Source of the DNA: Streptomyces sp. NBC_01716
Lineage (GTDB): Bacteria > Actinomycetota > Actinomycetes > Streptomycetales > Streptomycetaceae
Length of the DNA stretch: 64,000 nt
Direction: 5' to 3'
NCBI RefSeq assembly: GCF_036248275.1
Contig: NZ_CP109181.1
Span: 6,634,001-6,698,000 of the forward strand
Below are positions 49,883 to 57,707 of this stretch, in pieces (the first letter of the stretch is position 1; each line of letters starts with the position of its first letter). A model generated the notes under the pieces. That model worked only from the letters and a program-made list of their open reading frames with translations. It was not told the DNA's origin and did no database searches. Position numbers and translations under genes: made by a program.

Positions 49883-50514
49883 CCAAGAACGTCGTCATCC
49901 TCGACTACGGCTTCGGCAACGTCCGTTCGGCCGAGCGCGCCGTGGCGCGTGCCGGGGCCGGCGTCGAGATCACCCGTGACTTCGACAAGGCCATGAACGC
50001 CGACGGGCTGATCGTGCCCGGCGTCGGCGCCTTCGCCGCCTGTATGGCCGGGCTCCGCGCGGCGCGCGGCGACTGGATCGTCGGCCGCCGGCTGGCCGGC
50101 GGGCGCCCCGTGCTCGGCATCTGCGTCGGCATGCAGATCCTCTTCGAGCGCGGCATCGAGCACGGCGTGGAGACCGAAGGGCTCGACGAGTGGCCGGGCA
50201 CCGTCGGCCCGCTCCTCGCCCCGACCGTCCCCCACATGGGCTGGAACACCGTCGACGCGCCCGCGGACAGCCGGCTCTTCGCCGGGCTCGACGCCGACGA
50301 GCGCTACTACTTCGTGCACTCGTACGCCGTCCACGACTGGTCCCTCGAAGTCACCAACCCCAAGATCCGCGCCCCGAAGGTCACCTGGTCCCGGCACGGC
50401 GAGCCGTTCGTGGCCGCCGTGGAGAACGGGGCACTGTGGGCCACGCAGTTCCACCCCGAGAAGTCCGGCGACGCCGGAGCCCAGCTGCTGTCCAACTGGA
50501 TCGGAACCTTCTGA
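49879..50514 (+). CDS. hisH: Imidazole glycerol phosphate synthase glutaminase subunit HisH
   Basis: Class I glutamine amidotransferase that feeds ammonia to HisF. Seen: LDYGFGNVRSAERAV, VPGVGAFAACM, the nucleophile Cys82 in LGICVGMQILFE, and the His192/Glu194 pair in ATQFHPEKSG. It has 211 residues. The start overlaps the small membrane gene and the stop shares one base with the priA start (TGATG). hisF lies two genes downstream. Confidence 0.96.
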   Translation: MTKNVVILDYGFGNVRSAERAVARAGAGVEITRDFDKAMNADGLIVPGVGAFAACMAGLRAARGDWIVGRRLAGGRPVLGICVGMQILFERGIEHGVETEGLDEWPGTVGPLLAPTVPHMGWNTVDAPADSRLFAGLDADERYYFVHSYAVHDWSLEVTNPKIRAPKVTWSRHGEPFVAAVENGALWATQFHPEKSGDAGAQLLSNWIGTF

Positions 50515-51266
50515 TGTCCGGCACACCCACCTCCCCCTCCGTACCGAGGCTCGAACTCCTCCCCGCCGTCGACGTGCGCGACGGCCAGGCCGTGCGGCTC
50601 GTGCACGGCGAGTCGGGCTCCGAGACCTCGTACGGCTCACCGCTGGAAGCCGCACTCGCCTGGCAGCGCGCGGGCGCCGAGTGGCTGCATCTCGTGGACC
50701 TCGACGCGGCGTTCGGCACGGGCGACAACAGGGACCTGGTCGCGGAGATCACCGGCGCCATGGACATCGAGGTCGAACTGTCCGGCGGTATCCGCGACGA
50801 CGCCTCACTCACCGCCGCGCTCGCCACCGGCTGCACGCGCGTCAACCTCGGTACGGCGGCGCTGGAGACCCCCGAGTGGGCGGCCAAGGCCATCGCCGAG
50901 CACGGCGACAGGATCGCGATCGGCCTCGACGTACGCGGCACGACGCTGCGCGGACGCGGCTGGACCAGCGACGGCGGCGACCTGTGGGAGACGCTGGCCC
51001 GCTTCGACGAGGCGGGCTGCGCGCGCTACGTCGTCACCGACATCGCCAAGGACGGCACCCTCCAGGGGCCCAACCTGGAGCTGCTGAAGAGCGTGTGCGC
51101 GGCCACCGACCGGCCGGTCGTCGCCTCGGGCGGCGTCTCCTCGCTCGCCGATCTGCGCGCCATCGCCTCGCTGGTGCCCGCCGGGGTCGAGGGCGCGATC
51201 ATCGGCAAGGCCCTGTACGCGAAGGCGTTCACGCTGGAAGAGGCGCTCGCGGAGGTGGCGCGATGA
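50514..51266 (+). CDS. priA: Bifunctional HisA/TrpF isomerase PriA
   Basis: (beta-alpha)8 isomerase that in actinobacteria serves both histidine (ProFAR isomerase) and tryptophan (PRA isomerase) synthesis. Seen: LLPAVDVRDGQAVRLVHGE with the N-terminal catalytic Asp, HLVDLDAAFGTGDNRD, VELSGGIRDDASL, IAIGLDVRGTTLRGRGW and VVTDIAKDGTLQGPN with the second catalytic Asp. The family match is clear from sequence. The dual role rests on known actinobacterial PriA and on no separate trpF being seen among the trp genes here. It has 250 residues and overlaps ridA (ATGA). Confidence 0.93.
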   Translation: MSGTPTSPSVPRLELLPAVDVRDGQAVRLVHGESGSETSYGSPLEAALAWQRAGAEWLHLVDLDAAFGTGDNRDLVAEITGAMDIEVELSGGIRDDASLTAALATGCTRVNLGTAALETPEWAAKAIAEHGDRIAIGLDVRGTTLRGRGWTSDGGDLWETLARFDEAGCARYVVTDIAKDGTLQGPNLELLKSVCAATDRPVVASGGVSSLADLRAIASLVPAGVEGAIIGKALYAKAFTLEEALAEVAR

Positions 51267-51676
51267 GCCCGGGGGGCGGCGTGCGCCGTATCGCATCGGG
51301 CGGCCCCTGGGAGGACGCCTACGGCTACTCCCGCGCCGTCGAACTGCCCGGCGGTCTCGTCCTCGTCTCCGGCTGCACCTCCGTGGTGGACGGGCGGATC
51401 GCCGAGGGCGGACCGTACGAACAGGCCGTCACCGCCTTCGGTGTCGCCGTCGAAGCCCTGCGGGACCTCGGCCTCGCCGCCGAGCACGTCGTGCGCACCC
51501 GGATGTATCTGACGCACGCCGGGGACGCGGACGACGTCGGGCGCGCCCACAAGGAGCTGTTCGGCGATGTACGGCCCGCCTCGTCGATGGTCGTCGTCGC
51601 CGGTCTCATCGACCCGAGCCTGGTGGTCGAGGTCGAGCTGGAAGCCTTCCGCGCGCCGGCGGGAGGCCCGGCATGA
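51263..51676 (+). CDS. RidA family protein
   Basis: Small Rid-family protein, whose archetype hydrolyses reactive imines released by PLP enzymes. Seen: RIASGGPWEDAYGYSRAV, LVLVSGCTSV, YEQAVTAFGVAVEALRDLG, the VVRTRMYLTHA segment holding the Arg conserved in active Rid proteins, and the C-terminal SSMVVVAGLIDPSLVVEVE. It has 137 residues. It is wedged between priA and hisF with ATGA overlaps on both sides, so it is translated in step with the his enzymes, perhaps guarding PLP enzymes such as HisC (inference). Confidence 0.87.
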   Translation: MSPGGGVRRIASGGPWEDAYGYSRAVELPGGLVLVSGCTSVVDGRIAEGGPYEQAVTAFGVAVEALRDLGLAAEHVVRTRMYLTHAGDADDVGRAHKELFGDVRPASSMVVVAGLIDPSLVVEVELEAFRAPAGGPA

Positions 51677-52428
51677 GCCTCGCCGTACGAGTCATCCCCT
51701 GCCTGGACGTGGACAACGGCCGGGTCGTCAAGGGCGTCAACTTCCAGAATCTGCGCGACGCGGGTGACCCCGTGGAGATGGCGCGGCTGTACGACGCCGA
51801 GGGCGCCGACGAGCTGACCTTCCTCGACATCACCGCCTCGTCGGGGGACCGCGAGACGACGTACGACGTGGTGCGCCGCACCGCCGAGCAGGTCTTCATC
51901 CCGCTCACGGTGGGCGGCGGGGTCCGTACCCCGGAGGACGTCGACAAGCTGCTGCGGGCGGGCGCCGACAAGGTCGGCGTCAACACGGCCGCCATCGCGC
52001 GCCCCGAGCTCCTGCGGGAGATCGCCGAGCGCTTCGGCCGCCAGGTGCTCGTCCTGTCGGTCGACGCGCGGCGTACGCCGGAGGGCACGTTCGAGGTCAC
52101 CACGCACGGCGGGCGCCGGGGCACCGGCATCGACGCCGTGGAGTGGGCGCACCGCGCGGCCGAACTGGGCGCGGGCGAGATCCTGCTCAACTCGATGGAC
52201 GCGGACGGCACGAAGGACGGGTACGACACGGAGATGATCGCGGCCGTACGCGCGCGGGTGACGGTCCCGGTCATCGCCTCGGGCGGCGCGGGCAGGCTCG
52301 CGCACTTCCCTCCTGCCGTCGACGCGGGCGCGGACGCCGTACTGGCCGCGTCCGTCTTCCACTTCGGCGATCTGCGGATCTCCCAGGTCAAGAAGGAACT
52401 GCGCGACACGGGCCACGCGGTGCGCTGA
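51673..52428 (+). CDS. hisF: Imidazole glycerol phosphate synthase cyclase subunit HisF
   Basis: (beta-alpha)8 cyclase that, with HisH, makes imidazole glycerol phosphate and AICAR. Seen: VIPCLDVDNGRVVKGVNF with the catalytic Asp, GADELTFLDITAS, TVGGGVRTPEDVDKLL, GADKVGVNTAA, GAGEILLNSMDADGTKDGYD with the second catalytic Asp, and VIASGGAGRLAHF. It has 251 residues. The ATG overlaps ridA. A perfect hairpin 24 bases after the stop ends the operon. Confidence 0.96.
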   Translation: MSLAVRVIPCLDVDNGRVVKGVNFQNLRDAGDPVEMARLYDAEGADELTFLDITASSGDRETTYDVVRRTAEQVFIPLTVGGGVRTPEDVDKLLRAGADKVGVNTAAIARPELLREIAERFGRQVLVLSVDARRTPEGTFEVTTHGGRRGTGIDAVEWAHRAAELGAGEILLNSMDADGTKDGYDTEMIAAVRARVTVPVIASGGAGRLAHFPPAVDAGADAVLAASVFHFGDLRISQVKKELRDTGHAVR

Positions 52429-52451
52429 ACACCCGCGAAACGCACGGGAGC

Positions 52452-52477
52452 CGCCCCGGAACGTCTGTTCCGGGGCG
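52452..52477 (+). terminator. Terminator of the his operon
   Basis: CGCCCCGGAAC (52452-52462) and GTTCCGGGGCG (52467-52477) make a perfect 11-base stem around GTCT. It ends only some 24 bases before the remnant regulator's recognisable sequence. Confidence 0.75.
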
Positions 52478-52500
52478 ACTTCGCGTCATTACGGGGAGTC

Positions 52501-53121
52501 GACGAAGGGGACTGCCGCACGCTCTACGTCGCCCGCACCGCCACCGCTTCGCAGCTCGCCGAGCAGGTGAACGAGGCCGTCTCACTCATCAGTTACCACC
52601 TGCGCAAACTCGCCGACTACGGCCTGATCGAGGAGGCGCCGGCGCAGGGCAAGGACGGCCGCGAGCGCTGGTGGCGGCCCGCGTCCGAAGGGCTGAGCTT
52701 CCGTGACGAGGACTTCAGGGACGCGCCCGAGGCCGTCGCGACGCACGCGGCCGTGGGCCGGATGTCGTTCGAGCAGCGCTCGGAGCTCTACCGGAGCTTC
52801 CTCGACAGCCGGTCGGCCTGGGCACCGGATTGGCGTGGCGCCTCATTCAGCAGCGAGTACCTGGCGCGGCTCACCGCCGGGGAACTGGCCGAACTCGGCC
52901 GGGAGATGCACGCACTCGTCTGGCGGTACGAGGAGGCCGGCCGGGCCGCGGTGAAGGCCGGTGACACCGCCGAACTCCGTACGGAGGCGGCCCGGTTCGG
53001 GCCGGTCCGCGCGGTGACCCGCACCCCCGGCCGGCTGCGTGGCCGGCTCGGCTGGCTCCTGGTCGAGGTGGGCCTGCGCCTCGTACACAGTCCGCGGGCA
53101 CACGCCGCGCGTACGGCCTGA
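52501..53121 (+). pseudogene. ArsR-like winged-helix regulator lacking its N-terminus
   Basis: The downstream part is a normal HTH regulator: RTATASQLAEQVNEAVSLIS leads into YHLRKLADYGLIEEAP and RERWWRPASEG, then a helical domain with MSFEQRSELYRSFLD. The usual N-terminal start and first helices (the HPxRxxIL-type segment) are missing. The frame reads back through GDCRTLY and then straight into the his terminator with no start codon. The only usable start is GTG at 52567, inside the recognition-helix region, with no ribosome site, giving 184 residues. It is most likely a 5'-deleted gene; a short functional protein is possible but would have half an HTH. Confidence 0.6.
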
Positions 53122-53137
53122 CGGAAGGTCCGCGGCC

Positions 53138-53770
53138 CTACATCCCGAGCTTCGCCCGCTGGACCTTGTCGACCGCTTCCTTGTCGCCCTCCACATCCAC
53201 CCGGGCCGCGTCCTGCCGGCCGAAGACGAAGAGCAGCAGCTCGCCCGGCTCCCCGGTGACCGTCACGACCGGAGAGCCCCGGTGCGCCACCGCCGTCTGG
53301 CCGTCCGGGCGGCGCAGCACGAGGCCCACCGGCGACTTGCGGCCCATCATCCGGGCGCCCTTCTCCAGCCGCGCCCACAGGGTGTTCGAGAAGACCTTGT
53401 CGAGCTCGCGGGGCGCCCAGTCGGGCTGCGCCCGCCGCAGGTCCTCGGCGTGGACGTAGAACTCGACCGTGTTCGCCACCTCGTCGAGCTGCTTGATCCC
53501 GAAGGGCGACATCCGCGGCGGCCCCGTACGGATGAGCTGGATCAGCTCCTCGTACGGCTTCGCCACATACTCGCCCTGCACCCGCTCCAGCCGGTTCCTG
53601 AGCGGTCCGATGACCGTTCCGCCCGCCGCGTCCGGGCGGCGCTCACGCACCACCACATGGGCCGCGAGATCCCGGGCGGTCCAGCCGTCGCACAGGGTCG
53701 GGGCGTCGGGTCCCGCCGACTCCAACAGGTCGGCGAGCAGAAGTCGTTCACGCTTTGCATGGGTCGACAT
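53138..53770 (-). CDS. TIGR03085-type DinB/maleylpyruvate-isomerase-like protein
   Basis: Predicted metal-dependent four-helix (DinB-like) protein of unknown role. Seen: CDGWTARDLAAHVVVRERRPDAA, with the His of the presumed metal site, a middle segment VANTVEFYVHAEDLRRAQP with the second His, and a C-terminal beta domain VVTVTGEPGELLLFVFGRQ. The ATG at 53770 lies 7 bases after TACGCT; 210 residues. It is convergent with the truncated regulator and divergent from hisI. Mycothiol-linked chemistry is known for relatives, but nothing shows it here. Confidence 0.8.
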   Translation of the reverse strand: MSTHAKRERLLLADLLESAGPDAPTLCDGWTARDLAAHVVVRERRPDAAGGTVIGPLRNRLERVQGEYVAKPYEELIQLIRTGPPRMSPFGIKQLDEVANTVEFYVHAEDLRRAQPDWAPRELDKVFSNTLWARLEKGARMMGRKSPVGLVLRRPDGQTAVAHRGSPVVTVTGEPGELLLFVFGRQDAARVDVEGDKEAVDKVQRAKLGM

Positions 53771-53777
53771 ACGTGCC

Positions 53778-53783
53778 AGCGTA
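53778..53783 (-). promoter_or_regulatory. -10-like element of the TIGR03085-type gene
   Basis: TACGCT on the minus strand ends 7 bases before the ATG at 53770. It forms a divergent pair with the hisI box 60 bases away. Confidence 0.4.
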
Positions 53784-53842
53784 CGACCGCCGCGCACCGT
53801 CCGCCCAGTGGACGCCCGGAGCCCGCGCCGCGACACGCGCGG

Positions 53843-53848
53843 CACAAT
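53843..53848 (+). promoter_or_regulatory. -10-like element of hisI
   Basis: CACAAT ends 7 bases before the hisI ATG. There is no Shine-Dalgarno sequence, so a leaderless transcript is likely. Confidence 0.4.
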
Positions 53849-53855
53849 GGGCCGT

Positions 53856-54257
53856 ATGACCAGCACGACCGAGGGCCAAGGCCCCGCCAGTGGCCTCGAC
53901 CCCGCCATCGCCGCCCGGCTCAAGCGCGGCGCCGACGGGCTGATTCCGGCCGTTGCCCAGCAGTACGACACCGGCGAGGTGCTGATGCTCGGCTGGATGG
54001 ACGACGAGGCCCTGCACCGCACCCTCACCACCGGGCGTGCCACCTACTGGTCCCGCAGCCGCCGCGAGTACTGGGTCAAGGGCGACACGTCCGGCCACGT
54101 CCAGCACGTCAGGTCCGTGGCGCTCGACTGCGACGCCGACACGGTCCTCGTCAAGGTCGACCAGGTGGGCGCCGCCTGTCACACCGGCGACCGGACCTGC
54201 TTCGACGCCGACGTCCTCAGGCCATCGACGCCCACGACGGGCCCCGCCGCCGACTAG
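53856..54257 (+). CDS. hisI: Phosphoribosyl-AMP cyclohydrolase HisI
   Basis: Zn2+- and Mg2+-dependent enzyme opening the adenine ring of PR-AMP in histidine synthesis; monofunctional, with no HisE domain. Seen: AVAQQYDTGEVLMLGWMDDEA, RATYWSRSRREYWVKGDTSG, DCDADTVLVKVDQVGAACHTGDRTCF (in parts) with the Asp triad and the metal-binding Cys residues. The ATG at 53856 gives 133 residues. It is set apart from the main his operon and leads directly into trpE, so it may be co-expressed with it. hisG and hisE are not in the window. Confidence 0.95.
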   Translation: MTSTTEGQGPASGLDPAIAARLKRGADGLIPAVAQQYDTGEVLMLGWMDDEALHRTLTTGRATYWSRSRREYWVKGDTSGHVQHVRSVALDCDADTVLVKVDQVGAACHTGDRTCFDADVLRPSTPTTGPAAD

Positions 54258-54260
54258 GCT
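54255..54260 (+). promoter_or_regulatory. -10-like element of trpE
   Basis: TAGGCT begins with the hisI stop codon (TAG) and ends 8 bases before the trpE ATG, with no ribosome site. No trp leader peptide or attenuator fits in the 11-base gap. Confidence 0.4.
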
Positions 54261-54268
54261 CCGCTGCC

Positions 54269-55792
54269 ATGGATCTCGACACCTTCCGCAAGCTGGCGGT
54301 CGACCGCCGTGTCATCCCGGTCGGCCGCAGGCTCCTCGCGGACGGCGACACCCCCGTCGGTCTCTACCGCAAGCTCGCCGCCGAACGCCCCGGGACATTC
54401 CTCCTCGAATCCGCCGAGAACGGCCGCTCCTGGTCGCGCTACTCGTTCGTCGGCGTCCGGTCCGCCGCCACCCTCACGGAACGCGACGGCCGGACCCACT
54501 GGCTCGGCACCCCGCCCGTCGGCGTTCCCGTCGACGGAGACCCCCTGGCCGCCCTGGGCGCCACCGTGGAGGCCCTGCACACCCCGCACGACCACGACGG
54601 TGACCGGCCGCCCTTCACCGGCGGCATGGTCGGCTACCTCGGCTTCGACGTCGTACGGCGGCTGGAGAAGAAGATCGGCGACCACGCGCGCGACGATCTG
54701 CGGCTGCCCGAGCTGACGATGCTGCTCACCTCCGACCTCGCTGTCCTGGACCACCGCTCCGGCACCGTCCTGCTCATCGCCAACGCGATCAACCACAACG
54801 ACCTCGACACCGGCGTGGACGAGGCCTACGCGGACGCCGTCGAGCGGCTCGACGCCATGGAACGGGACCTGGCGCGCCCCGTGGACAGCCTCCCCACCGC
54901 GCTGCCGCCGTCCGAACTGCCCCCGTACACCGCGCTCTGGGGCGGCGAGGCCTACCAGGAGGCCGTGGACGACATCAAGGAGCGCATCAGGGCGGGCGAG
55001 GCCTTCCAGGTCGTGCCCTCGCAGCGGTTCGAGACCCCCTGCGAGGCGAGCGCCCTCGACGTCTACCGGGTACTGCGGGCCACCAACCCGAGCCCGTACA
55101 TGTACCTCTTCCGCTTCGACGGCTTCGACGTCGTCGGCTCCAGCCCGGAGGCGCTGGTCAAGGTCGAGGACGGGCACGCGATGGTCCACCCCATCGCCGG
55201 CACCCGCCCGCGCGGCGCGACCCCGCAGGACGACCAGGCCCTCGCCGACGAACTGCTCGCCGACCCCAAGGAGCGCGCCGAGCACCTGATGCTGGTCGAC
55301 CTCGGCCGCAACGACCTGGGGCGGGTCTGCGAACCCGGCAGCGTCGAGGTCGTCGACTTCATGTCCGTCGAGCGCTACTCGCATGTCATGCACATCGTCT
55401 CGACCGTCACCGGCCAGGTGGCCGAAGGCCGTACCGCCTTCGACGTGCTGACCGCCTGCTTCCCCGCCGGCACGCTCTCCGGCGCCCCTAAGCCGCGCGC
55501 CCTGCAGATCATCGACGAGCTGGAGCCCACGCGGCGCGGTCTGTACGGAGGCTGCGTCGGCTACCTCGACTTCGCCGGCGACTCCGACACCGCCATCGCC
55601 ATCCGTACGGCCCTGCTCAGGGACGGCACCGCGTACGTCCAGGCCGGCGCCGGCGTCGTCGCCGACTCGGACCCCGTCGCCGAGGACACCGAGTGCCGCA
55701 ACAAGGCCGCCGCGGTGCTGCGCGCGGTGCACACCGCGAACCGGCTGGGAGGGCCCGGCACGGGCCCGTCCGAGGCGGCGCGGGAGCGGTAG
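54269..55792 (+). CDS. trpE: Anthranilate synthase component I TrpE
   Basis: Converts chorismate to anthranilate with ammonia supplied by TrpG (not in this window). Seen: the N-terminal tryptophan-feedback motif LLESAENGRSWSRYSF, MVGYLGFDVVRRLE, the chorismate-binding core from YQEAVDDIKERIRAGE, FQVVPSQRF, PIAGTRPRG, the catalytic GRNDLGRV and HIVSTVTGQ, and FPAGTLSGAPKPRALQIIDELEP. The ATG at 54269 gives 507 residues. It is followed 15 bases later by a Trp-operon-associated membrane protein gene. Confidence 0.95.
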   Translation: MDLDTFRKLAVDRRVIPVGRRLLADGDTPVGLYRKLAAERPGTFLLESAENGRSWSRYSFVGVRSAATLTERDGRTHWLGTPPVGVPVDGDPLAALGATVEALHTPHDHDGDRPPFTGGMVGYLGFDVVRRLEKKIGDHARDDLRLPELTMLLTSDLAVLDHRSGTVLLIANAINHNDLDTGVDEAYADAVERLDAMERDLARPVDSLPTALPPSELPPYTALWGGEAYQEAVDDIKERIRAGEAFQVVPSQRFETPCEASALDVYRVLRATNPSPYMYLFRFDGFDVVGSSPEALVKVEDGHAMVHPIAGTRPRGATPQDDQALADELLADPKERAEHLMLVDLGRNDLGRVCEPGSVEVVDFMSVERYSHVMHIVSTVTGQVAEGRTAFDVLTACFPAGTLSGAPKPRALQIIDELEPTRRGLYGGCVGYLDFAGDSDTAIAIRTALLRDGTAYVQAGAGVVADSDPVAEDTECRNKAAAVLRAVHTANRLGGPGTGPSEAARER

Positions 55793-55794
55793 GG

Positions 55795-55800
55795 GATAGT
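55795..55800 (+). promoter_or_regulatory. -10-like element of the TIGR02234-type gene
   Basis: GATAGT ends 7 bases before the GTG at 55808 with no Shine-Dalgarno sequence. Confidence 0.35.
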
Positions 55801-55807
55801 GGGGCGG

Positions 55808-56470
55808 GTGAGTGCCGTACCGATTCCCCAGCCCCGCGCCGAGACGACGGCGGACGCCACGAGAAGGCGCGCCGGCCGAAGTCTCGGCATAGCCCTCCTC
55901 CTCGGCGCCGCCGGCTCCGCCGTGGTGCTGATCGCCTCCGGCCAGACCTGGGCCGACGGCATCGCCACCGTGGCGGGCGGCAGCGTGTCGCTCCACGTCG
56001 GCGGCCGTGACGTCACCGGTGTCCCCGCCGCGCTCGCCATCGCGGGCCTCGCCGCCCTCGTGGCCGTCTTCGCCGTCCGTACGGGCGGGCGGCTGCTGGT
56101 CTCCGCGCTGCTCGCCCTCAGCGGCGCGGGCGCGGCAGTCGCCGCGCTCGTCGGCGCCAACGACAGCTCGGCCCTCGACGACGAGGCCGCCCGTACGACC
56201 GGCGACACGGCCGCGACCGTCGACGGCCTCATCCACACCGCCTGGCCCTACGTGACGGCGGCCGGCGGCGTACTGATCCTCCTCGCCGGTCTGCTGGCCC
56301 TGCGATACGGATCACACTGGCCCACCATGTCGGGCCGCTACGAGCGCGACGGCACCCCGCGCGCCGCCCGCGTCCGAAGGCCGGCGGCCGGGCCCGCCAA
56401 GGCCACCGACCCCGACCGGCCCGAGGACATCTGGAAGGCCCTGGACCGGGGCGAGGACCCCACGGGCTGA
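55808..56470 (+). CDS. Trp operon-associated membrane protein (TIGR02234 type)
   Basis: Actinobacterial membrane protein usually found between trpE and trpC; its function is not known. Seen: a short Pro/Arg N-terminus, four hydrophobic segments (about residues 25-45, 72-90, 95-115 and 148-170), an external loop after the first with ASGQTWADG, and a basic, Pro-rich cytoplasmic tail ending RPEDIWKALDRGEDPTG. The GTG at 55808 gives 220 residues. The assignment rests on position and topology. Confidence 0.78.
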   Translation: MSAVPIPQPRAETTADATRRRAGRSLGIALLLGAAGSAVVLIASGQTWADGIATVAGGSVSLHVGGRDVTGVPAALAIAGLAALVAVFAVRTGGRLLVSALLALSGAGAAVAALVGANDSSALDDEAARTTGDTAATVDGLIHTAWPYVTAAGGVLILLAGLLALRYGSHWPTMSGRYERDGTPRAARVRRPAAGPAKATDPDRPEDIWKALDRGEDPTG

Positions 56471-56489
56471 AGAGGCGACCGCGGCCCGG

Positions 56490-56516
56490 ACCCCCCGAGG
56501 GGGAACGCCGGGGGGT
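56490..56516 (+). terminator. Hairpin after the TIGR02234-type gene
   Basis: ACCCCCCG (56490-56497) and CGGGGGGT (56509-56516) pair perfectly around an 11-base loop. A GACAAT -10-like box (56521-56526) just after it may start the next transcript. Confidence 0.45.
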
Positions 56517-56615
56517 GCGGGACAATGAACGGTGAGCGTTCGGCCCGGCCGGCGCGCGACCCCAGCGCCACAGCAGCACACCAGCGCAGCACATCAGCAA
56601 ACGAGGAGCGAATTC

Positions 56616-56960
56616 ATGGCGGGCAGCAGCCACGGACACACCCCGGCCGCCTGGACCGGTGTCACCATCTCTGTCATCGGCTTCGGCATCGCAGGCGTCT
56701 TCATGGTGGCGGCCGACCCCCTCGGGTTCGTGGGCGGCCTCGCGGTCGTCCTCCTCGGCGGCATCGTCGGCCTCGCCATGCGGGCCGCCGGCCTCGGCGC
56801 GGTGAAGGAGTCCGAAGCGGCGAAGCAGGCCCGCGTGGAGGCCGCGCGGGCGTCCCTTGACCGTGCGGAGCGCGAGGCCGTGGCACGCGGTGAGGGCCAC
56901 CCGACCGGTGAGCCGCAGGTCGCGCAGGCGGGCCCCGAGCCCGCGAAGCAGACCGCGTAA
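56616..56960 (+). CDS. HGxxPAAW-motif small membrane protein
   Basis: Short actinobacterial membrane protein named for its motif, here SHGHTPAAWTG at residues 5-15. Seen: two hydrophobic segments (about 14-32 and 38-58), then a charged helical tail (KESEAAKQARVEAARASLDR) and a Pro/Glu-rich end. The ATG at 56616 follows GAGGAG at 7 bases; 114 residues. It lies in the trp region between trpE and trpC. The function is unknown. A strong hairpin follows the stop. Confidence 0.82.
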   Translation: MAGSSHGHTPAAWTGVTISVIGFGIAGVFMVAADPLGFVGGLAVVLLGGIVGLAMRAAGLGAVKESEAAKQARVEAARASLDRAEREAVARGEGHPTGEPQVAQAGPEPAKQTA

Positions 56961-57005
56961 CCAACCCCCGCGGCCTTACGGGAACGTACTCCGCACAGCG
57001 ACACC

Positions 57006-57040
57006 AGGCGCAGCCCCGCCACCGCCGGGCTGCGCCTTCG
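57006..57040 (+). terminator. Terminator after the HGxxPAAW gene
   Basis: AGGCGCAGCCC (57006-57016) and GGGCTGCGCCT (57027-57037) form a perfect 11-base stem with a 10-base loop, then T, 45 bases after the stop. Confidence 0.7.
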
Positions 57041-57119
57041 TCGTACGGCGGACGCTCATCGGCGGCGCGCGTACGGGGTACGGCGCGGGGTCCGGCTGCG
57101 CTTTCCCGCCCGCACGGGG

Positions 57120-57125
57120 GACAAT
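57120..57125 (+). promoter_or_regulatory. -10-like element of the DUF2752 gene
   Basis: GACAAT ends 6 bases before the GTG at 57132, another leaderless-type arrangement. Confidence 0.35.
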
Positions 57126-57131
57126 CACCCG

Positions 57132-57578
57132 GTGGACGCCATGCCTGCACCCGCCGCGCCGCCCCCGGCACCCGCTCCGGCGACCCGCGCCCGGCGGCTA
57201 CTCGCCCCGCTCGGCACGCTCGCCGGCGTCGTCGCCGCCTTCACCTACGTCGGCCTGGTCGACCCCAACGAGAGTGGCCACTACCCCGTCTGCCCGCTGC
57301 TCAGCATGACCGGCCTCTACTGCCCCGGCTGCGGCGGTCTGCGCAGCGCGCACGCCGTCGCGCACGGCGACATCGCCGCCGCGTTCGGTTCCAACGCGCT
57401 CGCCGTCGTCGGCTACGCGATCTTCGCGGCGGTGTGGCTGGGCTGGCTGATTCTCGTCGCTCGCGGAACACGGCCCCGGGTCTCGGTGCCACCCTTCACG
57501 GGATGGGCCGTCGGCGCGGTCATCGTGGTTTTCACGGTGCTGCGAAACCTTCCTTTCGGCTCGTCGCTCGCCCCGTGA
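57132..57578 (+). CDS. DUF2752 membrane protein
   Basis: Small membrane protein of DUF2752. Seen: a Pro/Ala-rich N-terminus, three hydrophobic segments (about residues 25-42, 85-108 and 122-140), and the family signature CPLLSMTGLYCPGCGGLRSAHAVAHGD (in parts) with a CPGCG pair that could bind metal or form a disulfide. The start is GTG at 57132; an ATG three codons later is possible. It has 148 residues and lies just upstream of trpC. The function is unknown. Confidence 0.85.
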   Translation: MDAMPAPAAPPPAPAPATRARRLLAPLGTLAGVVAAFTYVGLVDPNESGHYPVCPLLSMTGLYCPGCGGLRSAHAVAHGDIAAAFGSNALAVVGYAIFAAVWLGWLILVARGTRPRVSVPPFTGWAVGAVIVVFTVLRNLPFGSSLAP

Positions 57579-57662
57579 AGTGCCAGGTGGTGGGAGGGTG
57601 GACCGGTGGATGCGGGCCCTCGGCCCTCCTCCGGATACCATCGACATGGCTGATCCTCATCC

Positions 57663-57707
57663 ATGGCTGAATCCGACACCGTTCCCGGAAGGGGGCCGCT
57701 CGCGTGA
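57663..57707 (+). other. Possible 14-codon leader ORF overlapping the trpC start
   Basis: ATG at 57663 opens a 14-codon frame (MAESDTVPGRGPLA) whose TGA overlaps the trpC GTG. It contains no Trp codon, so classic attenuation is not supported; it might couple translation into trpC. A TACCAT box lies at 57636-57641. Evidence is weak. Confidence 0.25.

Noticed and set aside
54258..54268. A tryptophan attenuator before trpE
   Set aside because: Only 11 bases separate hisI and trpE, leaving no room for a leader peptide or alternative hairpins.
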